Below, piece after piece: positions 28,573 through 37,601 of a stretch of DNA of 64,000 nucleotides (the stretch's first letter is position 1; every line of letters begins with the position of its first letter). A program made the translations under genes and the position numbers. The notes under the pieces were generated by a model. The model was not told the origin of the DNA. It saw only the letters and a program-made list of their open reading frames with translations, and made no database searches. The stretch spans positions 33,415-97,414 of the forward strand of contig NZ_MTSE01000019.1 in assembly GCF_002154225.1 (NCBI RefSeq), in the 5' to 3' direction. This DNA is from Hymenobacter crusticola. Lineage in GTDB: Bacteria; Bacteroidota; Bacteroidia; Cytophagales; Hymenobacteraceae.

Positions 28573-29015
28573 TTGTGGCCATTTTTTGGGCTTGCCCAGG
28601 TCGTTATCACGTATGAAGGGACGGAGAACAAACAGTTTCCGATAACCGGAAAAGCTGGTTCTGCCGCTGTTTTTTACGATGCCACGGAAAACACCCTGGT
28701 AGCCAAAGCGGCCAATTTTCTGGCGGAGGATATAGATAAGGTATCTGAGAAAAGCCGCAGGTATTGGCCACAGGTAGCACCTTGCCAGCCACGGTCATTA
28801 TTGTTGGCAAGGTCGGCCACAAGCTTATCAATTAGCTTGTGGCCAATAAGAAGCTGGGTGTAAGTGCCATAAAAGGGCAGTGGGAACGGTTTGTTATTCA
28901 ACCCATCGACAAGCCTTTTGCGAGGATAAAGCGAGCGTTGGTCATCGTAGGCAGCGACCGGCGGGGTGCCGCTCCAGCGTTAAACGCTACCGTAAGTACT
29001 TGCAAGCCGCGCTGA
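28573..29015 (+). pseudogene. N-terminal remnant of a GH115 alpha-glucuronidase
   Basis: GH115 enzymes remove glucuronic acid from xylan. The first part (28573 to about 28755) reads GSAAVFYDATENTLVAKAAN and LAEDIDKVSEK. After a frameshift in GAGAAAAGCC (near 28755) it continues KPQVLATGSTLPATVIIVGK, meets an in-frame TAG within KLIN-stop-LVANKKLG, and runs on with SAIKGQWERFVIQPID and RALVIVGSDRRG, the hallmark of GH115 N-terminal domains. Similarity ends near 28967. One frameshift, one nonsense codon and loss of the remaining roughly 700 residues make it a dead gene. Confidence 0.75.
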
Positions 29016-29037
29016 GCTGAAATAACCGCGAGTAGGG

Positions 29038-29073
29038 CTTAGAGTAAGTTTATCCCTGCTGCTCTAAGAAGGC
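29038..29073 (+). repeat. Imperfect direct repeat, left copy
   Basis: A 36-base stretch starting CTTAGAGTAAGTTTATCCC and ending GCTCTAAGAAGGC is about 85-90 percent identical to 30147-30183. The two copies flank the serine-hydrolase remnant. Confidence 0.6.
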
Positions 29074-29121
29074 TCATATCGTTAAGTTAAAAGATTCATA
29101 CAAAGGAACCTACCTTGGCGG

Positions 29122-29987
29122 TACTCCACTGGCGGTTTCATCACGGCTTTTGGCTACAACCGCGCGCTGGGGGTGGGCTATGCGTTTTCCAACAACGGCA
29201 AGGTGCGCCACCCGAAGCTGAAGCAGTTGGTGCAGGCCTTCTTGCTGCAAGGGCTGCCGGCGCCCGCGCCCCGCGTGCCGCTCGATGCGGCGGCCGTGGC
29301 CCCGTATCTGGGGTACTACCACAGCACCCCCCGCAACGAGTTGGCCGGCGTGGCGGACTACCTGATGGGCGGCACCACCCTGCGCCAACAGGGCTATTTC
29401 CTGCTGAATAGCCCCTCATCGGCCGGGCCGATACCCTGCTGCCCACCGGCCCGCTCACATTCCGCCGCCCCGACGAGCGGCAGGCCACCACTGTGCTCAC
29501 CCACGACCGGGAGGGCCGACCGGTCCTGATCACCACGGCCCCCACGACGGCTATCAGCTACGCAACGGCTGCTGGATTTGGGTGGTGGCTCTCGCCGGCA
29601 CTGTTAGCCCTGAGCGGGCTGCTGGTGCTGACCAGTAGCCTGGCGGGCCTCTTGGAGCTGGTGCAGGTGCTGCGCCGCAAAACGCCGCGCGTGCAACTGC
29701 TACCCTTGCTGGCGACCAGTGCGGCGGCAGTCACGGGGGTGAGCGGTTTCTACCTGATAGAGCACGTGTGGCTGACCAGCCAAGTCAACCTTCTCACCAT
29801 CCTGACATCGCTGGGGCCACTGGTGTTCGTGGCGTTCATCATCGCCGGCGCGGTGCTCACGGTGCGTTATTTCGGGCAGTTCCAGCGCCCGGCGGTGGCG
29901 TGGTACCTGCTGTTCACCTACGGCACACTGGGGGGCTGACTGGCCGCCGTGCTCGGCACCTACGGCTGGCTAAGCCTGCGTCTCTAG
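29122..29987 (+). pseudogene. C-terminal remnant of a serine hydrolase (beta-lactamase-related) with membrane tail
   Basis: The frame starting YSTGGFITAFGYNRALGVGY and AFSNNGKVRHPKLKQL resembles the end of a class C beta-lactamase-related serine hydrolase with its linker domain; no SxxK region remains. A frameshift near 29415 moves to GRADTLLPTGPLTFRRPDE and then a multi-pass membrane region (WWLSPALLALSGLLVLTS, FVAFIIAGAVLTVRYFGQF). A TGA at 29937-29939 sits where tryptophan would fit, and the same frame continues LAAVLGTYGWLSLRL to a TAG at 29985-29987. Truncation, frameshift and nonsense codon all point to decay. Confidence 0.6.
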
Positions 29988-30351
29988 ACAGTGTAGTCCT
30001 ACCTACTCGGCCAGGCTTCCCCACTACTGCCCGTGAAGGAGATTGGACTTAACGAAAGCTTGGCCCCCAACTTTCATAACTTGGTTTACAAAAGGCGATT
30101 CTGGTAGGCAGCGGCTCGCTGTTGCGGTAGAAAAAGATAGGGGAAACTTAGCGTAATTTTATCCCCCGCTGCTATAAGAAGGCCGAAATGGCCACCAATG
30201 TAGTTGCTTGTGGCTAGCTGATCAGCCTCTTTAGCTATACAAAAAATTCAACTACAAATTCACCTATAGCGAATGCGCCATTTTCCCTGTGCTTAGTAGT
30301 TAAGCTAGCTTCTTGCTTGGAGCAAGGCTGGCAACGTCCTTGGCTCCCTCT
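29988..30351. other. Intergenic region with right repeat copy
   Basis: No gene is visible. It holds the second copy of the 36-38 base direct repeat (30147-30183) and the left arm of the inverted repeat at 30319-30376. Confidence 0.5.
30147..30183 (+). repeat. Imperfect direct repeat, right copy
   Basis: Partner of 29038-29073, starting CTTAGCGTAATTTTATCCC and ending GCTATAAGAAGGC. The copies are about 1.1 kb apart. Confidence 0.6.
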
Positions 30352-30376
30352 TTACGGCTGCAGCCAGCCTTGCTCC
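30319..30376. repeat. Perfect 14-base inverted repeat at the 3' end of the regulator gene
   Basis: GGAGCAAGGCTGGC at 30319-30332 is the exact reverse complement of 30363-30376. The right arm lies inside the last codons of the minus-strand regulator gene and the left arm lies beyond its stop. It could work as a terminator for that gene, although the 30-base loop is long and no T-run follows. Confidence 0.55.
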
Positions 30377-31005
30377 ATGGCGTGCTTGATCAGGGACGGC
30401 GTATTTTTGACCCCTGTTTTTTCCAGTAGGCTCTGCCGGTGGGTTTCGACCGTGCGCCGACTCGTGAAGAGCTTATCAGCGATTTGTTGGTTGGTGAGCC
30501 CACTGGCCACTAACTGCAAAATTTCCCGCTCGCGGTGCGTCAGGTGGAAAGTATCTTTCGAGTGAGCAGCCAGGGCTTGGGGTTCGGTAGCCAGCATCTT
30601 ATCAAGCAAAGCTAATCCAATCTCCGAGCACAAGAACCGTTTACCCGTGGCAACCGCATGAATAGCCGTGACGATTTCAGTTTTGTCCGCGTTCTTGAGC
30701 ACGTAGCCACTGGCACCCGCGGCTAGCAACTCGCCAATGGTGCGCTCATGAGTTACCATCGACAAGATCAGAATACGCAGGTGAGGGTACTGCTGCTGCA
30801 GGACGTGTGTCGTTGCGAGGCCGTCCAAGACAGGCATGTGCAGGTCCATCAAGACGACATCTGCGGGTATCGTGGGCAACTGGGCCAGCAAATCTTGGCC
30901 GTCCGTGGCTTCTCCTACCACCTGTAGGAAGGATTCCGCCGCGAGTATCGCCCGCAAGCCGTCGCGCATAATGGCATGGTCGTCAACAAGAAAAATGCGA
31001 ATCAT
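30352..31005 (-). CDS. Orphan NarL/LuxR-type response regulator
   Basis: A 217-residue two-component regulator. The receiver domain (1-120) has the acidic pair Asp8-Asp9, phosphoacceptor Asp54 (VLMDLHMP), the Ser/Thr switch in LILSMV and Lys104 (GYVLKNA). The C-terminal LuxR-type helix-turn-helix (about 150-212) contains LTHREREILQLVASGLTNQQIA and SRRTVETHRQSLLEKTG. No histidine kinase lies next to it in the window, so its partner is encoded elsewhere. Confidence 0.93.
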   Translation of the reverse strand: MIRIFLVDDHAIMRDGLRAILAAESFLQVVGEATDGQDLLAQLPTIPADVVLMDLHMPVLDGLATTHVLQQQYPHLRILILSMVTHERTIGELLAAGASGYVLKNADKTEIVTAIHAVATGKRFLCSEIGLALLDKMLATEPQALAAHSKDTFHLTHREREILQLVASGLTNQQIADKLFTSRRTVETHRQSLLEKTGVKNTPSLIKHAMEQGWLQP

Positions 31006-31827
31006 AAGGCTGTAAGCAAGGAAATAAGAATATGCCGGCCAAGGTGCGTATCATGCGCCAATGCAAAATCAATTGTGAGCATACTACCAAGCAAGTAAGT
31101 CGACAGCATCGCAGAACAGGCGTCTTTAGCAGTAGGTCAGTTCGGGTGCCGCCTAAATTTCCCACTGACAGCTAGGCACTAGTAGCCAGTGGACTTGCCG
31201 GCTGCCGTTGCTACTTGTTCCAAGAGGCAGAAGCCTTGCTTCATGGTTATAATATAGAGAGGAGTAGCGCGCTTTGGACTGGCACAGCGCCGCTCTGACA
31301 CTCTGTGGACGAGCAGGCCTACACTTGGCCGTGGAGAAACAAATGGGGGAAGAAGTTGCCATAGCATTACAGCTGGTTAGGAGCTAGCCCACGCATGCGT
31401 GTTGCCATTGAACGCGAGCCATCTTACCACATGGCTCCGCCTAAAGATAGGAGAAGTGCTACACTCATGGGTAGGGAGATGTAGCGCGTACTTTGTGTGG
31501 CACTTATCGGGAAGAATAGGACAGCTAGTCTTGACTGCGCAGAGAGTTTACCGCCAGTACCGCCGAACGACCGGTGGTAGGGCTGCTGCGCGAGCAAATA
31601 GGATGGGGTACCAGACGGCAGTGTACGAAGTGGCGGCGGGGCAACTACGTAAATACCACCGACCGGCTGGAGGTGATTACGGAGAAAGAATTGGTATTCG
31701 CCACCTTGTGTAGCGACTCAACAGTTTACAACTTTATAGGTACGCATAATGCGTTTTAGTGTGTTCATTGTCAAGTATTTACATAACATACTCGGCAGTT
31801 AATTACCCAAAAAAGCTGTTAAATACT
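31006..31827. other. Intergenic region without recognisable genes
   Basis: About 820 bases between the response regulator and the STAS-like gene. Frames at 31399-31713 and 31574-31759 are open but show no family resemblance; the second one (REQIGWGTRRQCTKWRRGN) might be an old gene fragment, which I cannot confirm. Confidence 0.45.
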
Positions 31828-32289
31828 ATGTTGCTTAGCGCTACACAATTTAGTACGGGTGGAACCTGTGCGATCCACTATGAGGAGTCAGCCCAGTGGC
31901 TACACGCTACCTGGAGCGGCTGGATTGGCCACGAAGAAGCCCTGCAGGGGGCTGCCGGGTATCTGGATCAAGTGGAAGCTCATCCGAGTGCTTTCCTGCT
32001 CAACAACAACCTAGCCTTGCGCGGCCCCTGGTTCAACTCCGTTGATTGGCTGAGACACGCGTGGCTACCCCAAGCACAACGCCTGGGCTTGCGCTACATC
32101 GCGCACGTGGTGCAAGCAGATAAGGGGTCGGACATTCTCTCCTTGACCCAAGCGGAACGCATGAACGGGTTGCTCGAACTGCAACTCTTTCACGACCTAG
32201 CCGAAGCCCAGGACTGGCTGCGCAGCTGTCAGCAACAGCCGAGTACACCGAGCGGTGCGGCTTCCCTTACCTGCCGACAGGATAGCTAG
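31828..32289 (+). CDS. Small STAS/SpoIIAA-like hypothetical protein
   Basis: A 153-residue soluble protein from the ATG at 31828; the frame is open to 31759 but the added residues look non-coding. The pattern, a beta strand with WLHATWSGWIGHEEALQGAA, then FLLNNNLALRGPWFNSVDWL and a C-terminal segment ending HDLAEAQDWLRSC, resembles the STAS/SEC14-like small proteins that are common and uncharacterised in Hymenobacter-like genomes. No catalytic motif is visible. It stands between regulatory and radical SAM genes without a clear operon. Confidence 0.6.
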   Translation: MLLSATQFSTGGTCAIHYEESAQWLHATWSGWIGHEEALQGAAGYLDQVEAHPSAFLLNNNLALRGPWFNSVDWLRHAWLPQAQRLGLRYIAHVVQADKGSDILSLTQAERMNGLLELQLFHDLAEAQDWLRSCQQQPSTPSGAASLTCRQDS

Positions 32290-32538
32290 CCCACAGGTTT
32301 GTCTTGGCTGGAAAGAAGTTGGCCGTTCTTTCCTTGTGGCCTTGAGCCATAATGACCGGCTGCGCAGCCATTGCTCCTGCGTATTTGCCACGCTTCACGA
32401 CTAAGCCTCGGAGTTACCGAGGCTACGGGTACATGGTTCCTCTCGCAAGCATTACGGTTCAGTGTCTGAAGTAGCTTTTTCCTGCTTCTATCGCTTCGCA
32501 GCCGGATAGCAAGGGGATACCTCCTATTTCCCACTGCA

Positions 32539-34080
32539 ATGAAAAGGTTAACGATTGGCATCATCGATTTGGTCTGCAAGGGACCGACCACCACCTTATG
32601 GGCGCGTGCCATGCACGCGAACCTCGCGAGCATTATGCCGCAGGTCGTGGCCACCTGGTGCGAGCAGGAAGGGCACGCGGTGCAGCTGGTGTGCTACACC
32701 GGCTTGGAAGATTTGCGCAAGGAGCTGCCCAAAGGCGTCGACTTGGTATTTATCAGCGCGTTTACGGAGTCGGCCCTGCTGGCCTACGCGCTCAGCAACT
32801 ACTTCCGCCGCCAAGGCGCCGTGACGGTGCTCGGCGGCCCGCACGCGCGGTGCTACCCCGAGGATGCCGTCCGGTATTTCGACTTTGTGCTAGGCTTCAC
32901 CACCCTGGCCACCATCCAGGAAGTGCTGCACAACTGCCAGCCGCAGCGGCCCGAGGGCAAGCACTTGTCGGCGGGCAAGCAGCCTAGCCACTTGCCCGGC
33001 GTGCGCGAGCGGTGGAAGTTCATCGAGCCCACCCTGAAGAAAGCCCCCGTGCTGAAGATGGTACCCATGATCGGGAGCGTGGGCTGCCCCTATACCTGCG
33101 CCTTCTGCATCGATGCCACCGTGGACTATCAGCCTTTGAGCGTGGAGATCATTAAGGACGATTTACGCTTCCTACTCACCAAGTTCGATAAGCCAGTAGT
33201 CGGCTGGCACGACCCCAACTTTGGGGTGCGCTTCACCGAAACCATGGACGCCATTGCGGCTGCGGCTCCGCTGAAAAGCTTTCGGTTTATGGCCGAAAGC
33301 AGCTTATCCATCCTTACCGAAGAGCACTTGCAGGTGCTGAACAACCACGGGTTTGAGGCCCTGCTGCCGGGCGTGGAGTCGTGGTATGAGCTCGGCAATA
33401 AGTCGCGCACCGCACGCTTAGCGGGCGAGGAAAAGGTGAAGCGCGTGGCCGAGCACGTGAACCTGATGTTCCAGTACGTGCCCTACGTACAAACCAACTT
33501 TGTGCTGGGCCTCGACAGCGACCTAGGCGCGGAGCCCTTCGAGCTGACCAAGCGTTTCGTGGATCTGTCGCCGGCCGCTTTCCCGGGCTATTCGCTGTTG
33601 AGTGCTTTCGGCGAAGCGGCGCCGCTGAACCTAGACTATCAGCGCAACCACCGGGTACTGCCCTTCCCGTTCCACTTTCTCAATAACCACCTAGCCATGA
33701 ACGTGAAGCCCCTGAACTACGAGTGGGTGGACTTCTACGACAAGGTGATTGACCTAACGGCCTACACCTTTTCCAACAAGGCTATTTACCGGCGCTACAT
33801 GGCTTCCCCCAGCCGAGCCGCCAAGTGGATGAACACCATGCGAGCGGTGTCGTCGGAGGGCTTTGGACGCCTGCGCTTCTTCAAGAAAGTGCGGGAGAAA
33901 CTGGTGCACGACCGCGCTTTCCGCCAGTACTTCGAAGGCGAATCGCAGGAGCTGCCCGCCTTTTACAAAGAAATTATTCAGCGAGACCTAGGTGTGTGGT
34001 GGCAGTGGCTGCCCACCGGGGCTATGGAACATAACCAGAACGCTTACTTGCTCAAAAAGACTGCTTCTCACTCATCATAG
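32539..34080 (+). CDS. Radical SAM protein with N-terminal B12-binding-like domain
   Basis: A 513-residue protein. The N-terminal region (about 20-130) has the Rossmann-like layout of B12-binding domains (VDLVFISAFTESALLAYALS, VTVLGGPHARCYPEDA), though the cobalamin-ligating DxHxxG motif is not visible. The radical SAM core begins at MIGSVGCPYTCAFCID, with iron-sulfur ligands Cys183, Cys187 and Cys190. LLPGVESWYELGNKSRT and YVQTNFVLGLDSDLG are typical of the BchE-like group. A C-terminal region of about 150 residues is helical. It has no obvious biosynthetic partner nearby, so the reaction is unknown; methylation or cyclisation of a small molecule is possible. Confidence 0.85.
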   Translation: MKRLTIGIIDLVCKGPTTTLWARAMHANLASIMPQVVATWCEQEGHAVQLVCYTGLEDLRKELPKGVDLVFISAFTESALLAYALSNYFRRQGAVTVLGGPHARCYPEDAVRYFDFVLGFTTLATIQEVLHNCQPQRPEGKHLSAGKQPSHLPGVRERWKFIEPTLKKAPVLKMVPMIGSVGCPYTCAFCIDATVDYQPLSVEIIKDDLRFLLTKFDKPVVGWHDPNFGVRFTETMDAIAAAAPLKSFRFMAESSLSILTEEHLQVLNNHGFEALLPGVESWYELGNKSRTARLAGEEKVKRVAEHVNLMFQYVPYVQTNFVLGLDSDLGAEPFELTKRFVDLSPAAFPGYSLLSAFGEAAPLNLDYQRNHRVLPFPFHFLNNHLAMNVKPLNYEWVDFYDKVIDLTAYTFSNKAIYRRYMASPSRAAKWMNTMRAVSSEGFGRLRFFKKVREKLVHDRAFRQYFEGESQELPAFYKEIIQRDLGVWWQWLPTGAMEHNQNAYLLKKTASHSS

Positions 34081-34366
34081 CTTCAAAAAATCAACTCTTT
34101 TAACGCTCCTTTGGCTGTACAACTCACCGCTACTTTTAAGCTATTCTGCTCTGCTTTTCAAGGGGGAGAATGCTGTTTTTGAACTCGTTTGTTCAGAAAA
34201 CCTGCTGCGTATCTGCACAACACAGTCCCAAAACTATCCTTGTGTGCACCAACATTGATTTGAAATACTCCTGAGATAACGCTGTTGGTTCATCCAAATG
34301 AGGGGTGAAAACGCATGAACCTCCTGTAAGTAGCACTGCTTGCCCTACTCCTTAATGCCCTCGCCT

Positions 34367-35329
34367 TTAGAGAGCCGAGTATTTCTTTGGCTTGAGGCCG
34401 ATGTGTTGCTCGAATACCCGCGCAAAATGGCTCAAGTTGGTATAGCCCACCTGATAGCCCACCTCCGAAACCGTCAGGCGCTGCTCTTTTAGCAAACGGG
34501 CGGCTTCCTGCATGCGTAGCGTTTGGTAATAGTCAAACACGCTTTTGCCAAAGGTCTGCCGGAACAGTTTGCGCAGTTTCGGCTCACTCATCTGGACCTC
34601 TTTGGCCAGGTCTGCAATAGGGGGCGCTTCTCCCACGGACGCTTGTAAGCGCAGCTTAAGGGCATAGATAGTCTGCAGGTCGGCTAGGTGCACTTTGCCG
34701 GGCGGGATAGCCTCGCGTTGCAGCAGCAGGGCTATTGTATGACAGAGCAGCTCTTCGCATTTGAGCTTGCAATAGGGGCTAGCCAGACTCTCCGGTACCG
34801 GCGGCAGCAGCAGGTCACTGGCGGGTTGGAGCATAGCGGGCGAAATGCCCGTTTCAAACACAAAAGGGTCGCTAGTAGCCAGTAGGCTGGCCACCAGCGG
34901 GTGGTCTAGCTCACCGAACAGCTGCCGCAGGTAGGACCGGGAAACGGCAATGGTCACGCTGTTGAAGCGCGTATTAGCTGGCATGTCGATGACGGACGAG
35001 GCCGCGTGTGGGCAGATCAGCACACTGGCGGGTTCCGCCAGCGTCGGGGGCGAGGGTGAGGTCTGGGTAACCGAGGGCAGAATACCGCGCAGCAGAAATA
35101 CCACCTCTTCTGGCCGCTCTGCTAGGTCCGTCCGTTCCACCAGCATTGCCTCGTGCAGGTAGTAGTGGCGTACCATCATGCGTAGCTCCGTACCCCAGGT
35201 AAAGCCAGTAATGTACCCACCGCCCTTGCTGGCCGGGATATCAATAAAGCGCCCGCGCACAGTGGCCCCGAGGGCCTGAGCCACTTGTAGGGCAATTCCA
35301 GAGCCCGTGTCAGTTACAGCGATTTTCAT
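34367..35329 (-). CDS. AraC family transcriptional regulator
   Basis: A 320-residue regulator. The C-terminal 100 residues hold the double helix-turn-helix of AraC proteins: IADLAKEVQMSEPKLRKLFRQTFGKSVFDYYQ and VSEVGYQVGYTNLSHFARVFEQHIGLKPKKY. The N-terminal 200 residues form a sensor domain of the kind seen in Bacteroidota AraC proteins. It is divergent from the flavin monooxygenase gene starting at 35427, with 97 bases between the two starts, and very likely controls it. Confidence 0.92.
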   Translation of the reverse strand: MKIAVTDTGSGIALQVAQALGATVRGRFIDIPASKGGGYITGFTWGTELRMMVRHYYLHEAMLVERTDLAERPEEVVFLLRGILPSVTQTSPSPPTLAEPASVLICPHAASSVIDMPANTRFNSVTIAVSRSYLRQLFGELDHPLVASLLATSDPFVFETGISPAMLQPASDLLLPPVPESLASPYCKLKCEELLCHTIALLLQREAIPPGKVHLADLQTIYALKLRLQASVGEAPPIADLAKEVQMSEPKLRKLFRQTFGKSVFDYYQTLRMQEAARLLKEQRLTVSEVGYQVGYTNLSHFARVFEQHIGLKPKKYSAL

Positions 35330-35426
35330 TATCGACTATTATTAATGCATTATGGGCTATTTTATCCGTAAAACCACTATCAATTTTGTACTATTAATTA
35401 GTCACTTGATTATCAACGCATCTGCT

Positions 35427-36605
35427 ATGCTTCTACAGAATAAGCAAGTAGCCATCATCGGCGGAGGACCGGGCGGCCTGACGCTGGCCCGCCTGTTGCA
35501 GCAGCAAGGCGTGGCCGTGCACGTCTACGAGCGCGACGCTTCCCCGCAGGTTCGGCCGCAGGGCTCGGCCCTGGACTTGCACCACGACTCGGGCCTAAAA
35601 GCCCTGGCTGCGGCGGGCTTGCTGGCAGAATTCAAGCGTGCCTACCGCCCCGGTGCGGATGCGATGGTCGTCGTCAATGGCCAGCTGGAAGTCCTGCTTG
35701 ATCAACACGCTGACTGGGTAGCCCAGGACTTCGGGGATGAGGGCTTCCGTCCGGAAATTGACCGGGGGCCACTCCGGGACCTGCTCGTGGCCTCGTTGCG
35801 GGCGGGGACCGTGGTCTGGGATGCCCGCTTCACGACTATGCAGCCGGCAGGAGGAGGATGGGAAATTCACTTTGAAAACGGTACGCAGGCCTATGCCGAT
35901 GTCGTGGTAGCGGCTGATGGTGCCAACTCCAAGGTGCGCCCTTACCTCACCGATGTGCGGCCGGTCTACGCTGGCTTTACGCTGCTGGAAGGGGCCGTGC
36001 CTGACGCGGCGCAGCGGGTACCAGTCCTTTGGCAACTTATCCAAGGCGGCAGTCTCACGGCGCTGGAAAATGGCCAAACGATCAGCTTTCTGACCAAGGG
36101 TGATGGCGCGCTTAACTTTTGGGTCTGGGTGAAAAAGCCCGAGGACTGGCTAACTACTTCAGGTATCAACTGGACTGACCGGGCCGCGGTGGCCGCGTGG
36201 TTTACGCAGGAGTTCAGCACCTGGAGCCCAAAATGGCAGGACCTGTTCGCCAACGAGGCCCTGACCGTGGTGCCCCGCCCGAGCTACTACTTGCCCCTAA
36301 CCCCGCCTTGGCCGTCGCAGCCCAACCTCACGCTGCTGGGCGATGCAGCCCACTGCCTGCCCCCCAACGGGGAAGGGGTTAACCAGGCCATGCTGGATGC
36401 CCTGGACCTAGCCGAGGCATTGGGCAGTGCGCACTTCGAAACGACGAGACACGCCATTGCCGCGTACGAGGCGAAGATGCGTCAGCGCATGGTAGGCGTC
36501 GAAGCGGAAACGCGAGAGCTGTTGGACCTCATGCACGCCGACAACAACCAGGAAGCCTTTTTGCGCATATTCTCTAGTAATCCCGACGCGGCCCCTAACA
36601 CGTAG
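35427..36605 (+). CDS. FAD-dependent monooxygenase, TetX-like
   Basis: A 392-residue class A flavoprotein monooxygenase from the ATG at 35427; the open frame extends to 35352 but the natural FAD-binding start is MLLQNKQVAIIGGGPGG. The GxGxxG motif lies at residues 12-17. QGSALDLHHDSGLKALAAAGL closely resembles the early region of TetX-type tetracycline monooxygenases. The second FAD motif is LLGDAAHCLPPNGEGVNQAM. The family includes both antibiotic-inactivating and ordinary aromatic hydroxylases, so the substrate is not certain. The divergent AraC gene suggests inducible expression. Confidence 0.85.
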   Translation: MLLQNKQVAIIGGGPGGLTLARLLQQQGVAVHVYERDASPQVRPQGSALDLHHDSGLKALAAAGLLAEFKRAYRPGADAMVVVNGQLEVLLDQHADWVAQDFGDEGFRPEIDRGPLRDLLVASLRAGTVVWDARFTTMQPAGGGWEIHFENGTQAYADVVVAADGANSKVRPYLTDVRPVYAGFTLLEGAVPDAAQRVPVLWQLIQGGSLTALENGQTISFLTKGDGALNFWVWVKKPEDWLTTSGINWTDRAAVAAWFTQEFSTWSPKWQDLFANEALTVVPRPSYYLPLTPPWPSQPNLTLLGDAAHCLPPNGEGVNQAMLDALDLAEALGSAHFETTRHAIAAYEAKMRQRMVGVEAETRELLDLMHADNNQEAFLRIFSSNPDAAPNT

Positions 36606-36909
36606 CTAGGTAGAGTATTGCTGAGCCTGAAACCTTGCTTCATAACGGTTTATACCCCCTTTCGCCAGCCTGGACAGGTGCTCGCATCGCCCGTGAGTAT
36701 GGTTAAAAACAGTGCTTCAGCTGTGCGTCCATAGCAGCTGCAAGAAGCTACCGATAAGCAGGTTGGCAAAGGCGAGCAGCTTCTTCGCGGATGCTGTCTA
36801 CCAATAGTTGATCTGCACCCTTGCGACAGTAACCAGTCATTTCTTACTCCGCTAACATCTACCCGCTGAATTGGCGATTGCCGGAAACAGCTTATTTGCT
36901 AGAAGCCTT
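36606..36909. other. Intergenic region, no clear gene
   Basis: About 300 bases between the monooxygenase and the truncated aldo-keto reductase. A minus-strand stretch (36680-36810) reads like a short hydrophobic peptide (KKLLAFANLLIGSFLQLLW) but has no start or context that supports a gene. Confidence 0.4.
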
Positions 36910-37551
36910 ATGAAAACGCACAGACTTGGCACGGAGGGCCCCCTCGTCTCGGCTATTGGGTTAGGATGCATGCAGATGTCCGGCGCGGTAGGTCCTCACC
37001 CGGGTCCAGACCGTGATCAAGACGGCATCGCCACCATTCGCGCCGCGCTTGATGCCGGCATTAACTTGCTCAACACCGGCGACTTTTATGGGATGGGGCA
37101 CAATGAAATGCTCGTTGGTCGTGCCCTTAAGGGGCGACGAGAGCAAGCTATTATTAGTGTCAAGTTCGGCGCCCAGAAGTCGCCCAGTGGAGCCTTTTTA
37201 GGCTTTGACAGCTGTTCGGCCTCCATCAAAAACTTCGCGGCGTACTCACTGCAGCGGCTAGGTGTTGACGTGATTGACATCTACCAGCCGGCCCGCATCG
37301 CAGCTGATGTGCCGATTGAAGAGACAGTCGGTGCTATCGCCGACCTTATTCAAGAAGGCAAGGTTCGCTTCCTAGGGTTGTCCGAAGCAAATGCGGCGCA
37401 GTTGCAACGTGCGCATGCCGTTCATCCGGTCACGGCGCTGGAATTGCCGCTACGGGCAGAAGACCTGATGCTACTGGAGGAGACGTTTGCGGACGGCGCC
37501 ATTAGGGGCGACCGTCAACCGCCGCAATTCAAGCACCTCGTTCCGAATTAA
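36910..37551 (+). pseudogene. Aldo-keto reductase with large internal in-frame deletion
   Basis: From the ATG at 36910 the protein matches the aldo-keto reductase family well: LGTEGPLVSAIGLGCMQMSG, the catalytic tyrosine in NTGDFYGMGHNE, the lysine in SVKFGAQ, and the segment YSLQRLGVDVIDIYQPAR. After HPVTALE, near base 37440, it jumps directly to LPLRAEDLMLLEETFADGAI, the extreme C-terminus of the family. About 110-120 residues, including the last barrel strands and the NADPH-binding loop, are missing, leaving 213 residues instead of about 330. The frame is preserved but the barrel cannot be complete. The catalytic residues are still present, so the deletion seems recent. Confidence 0.75.
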
Positions 37552-37601
37552 TACCACCTGCGACCAAGCGTTTACCCAAAATAAGAGATACTATACCTAC
37601 T

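Noticed and set aside
31399..31759. Small open frames between the NarL regulator and the STAS-like gene
   Set aside because: No family resemblance, no ribosome-binding context, and mutually overlapping frames.
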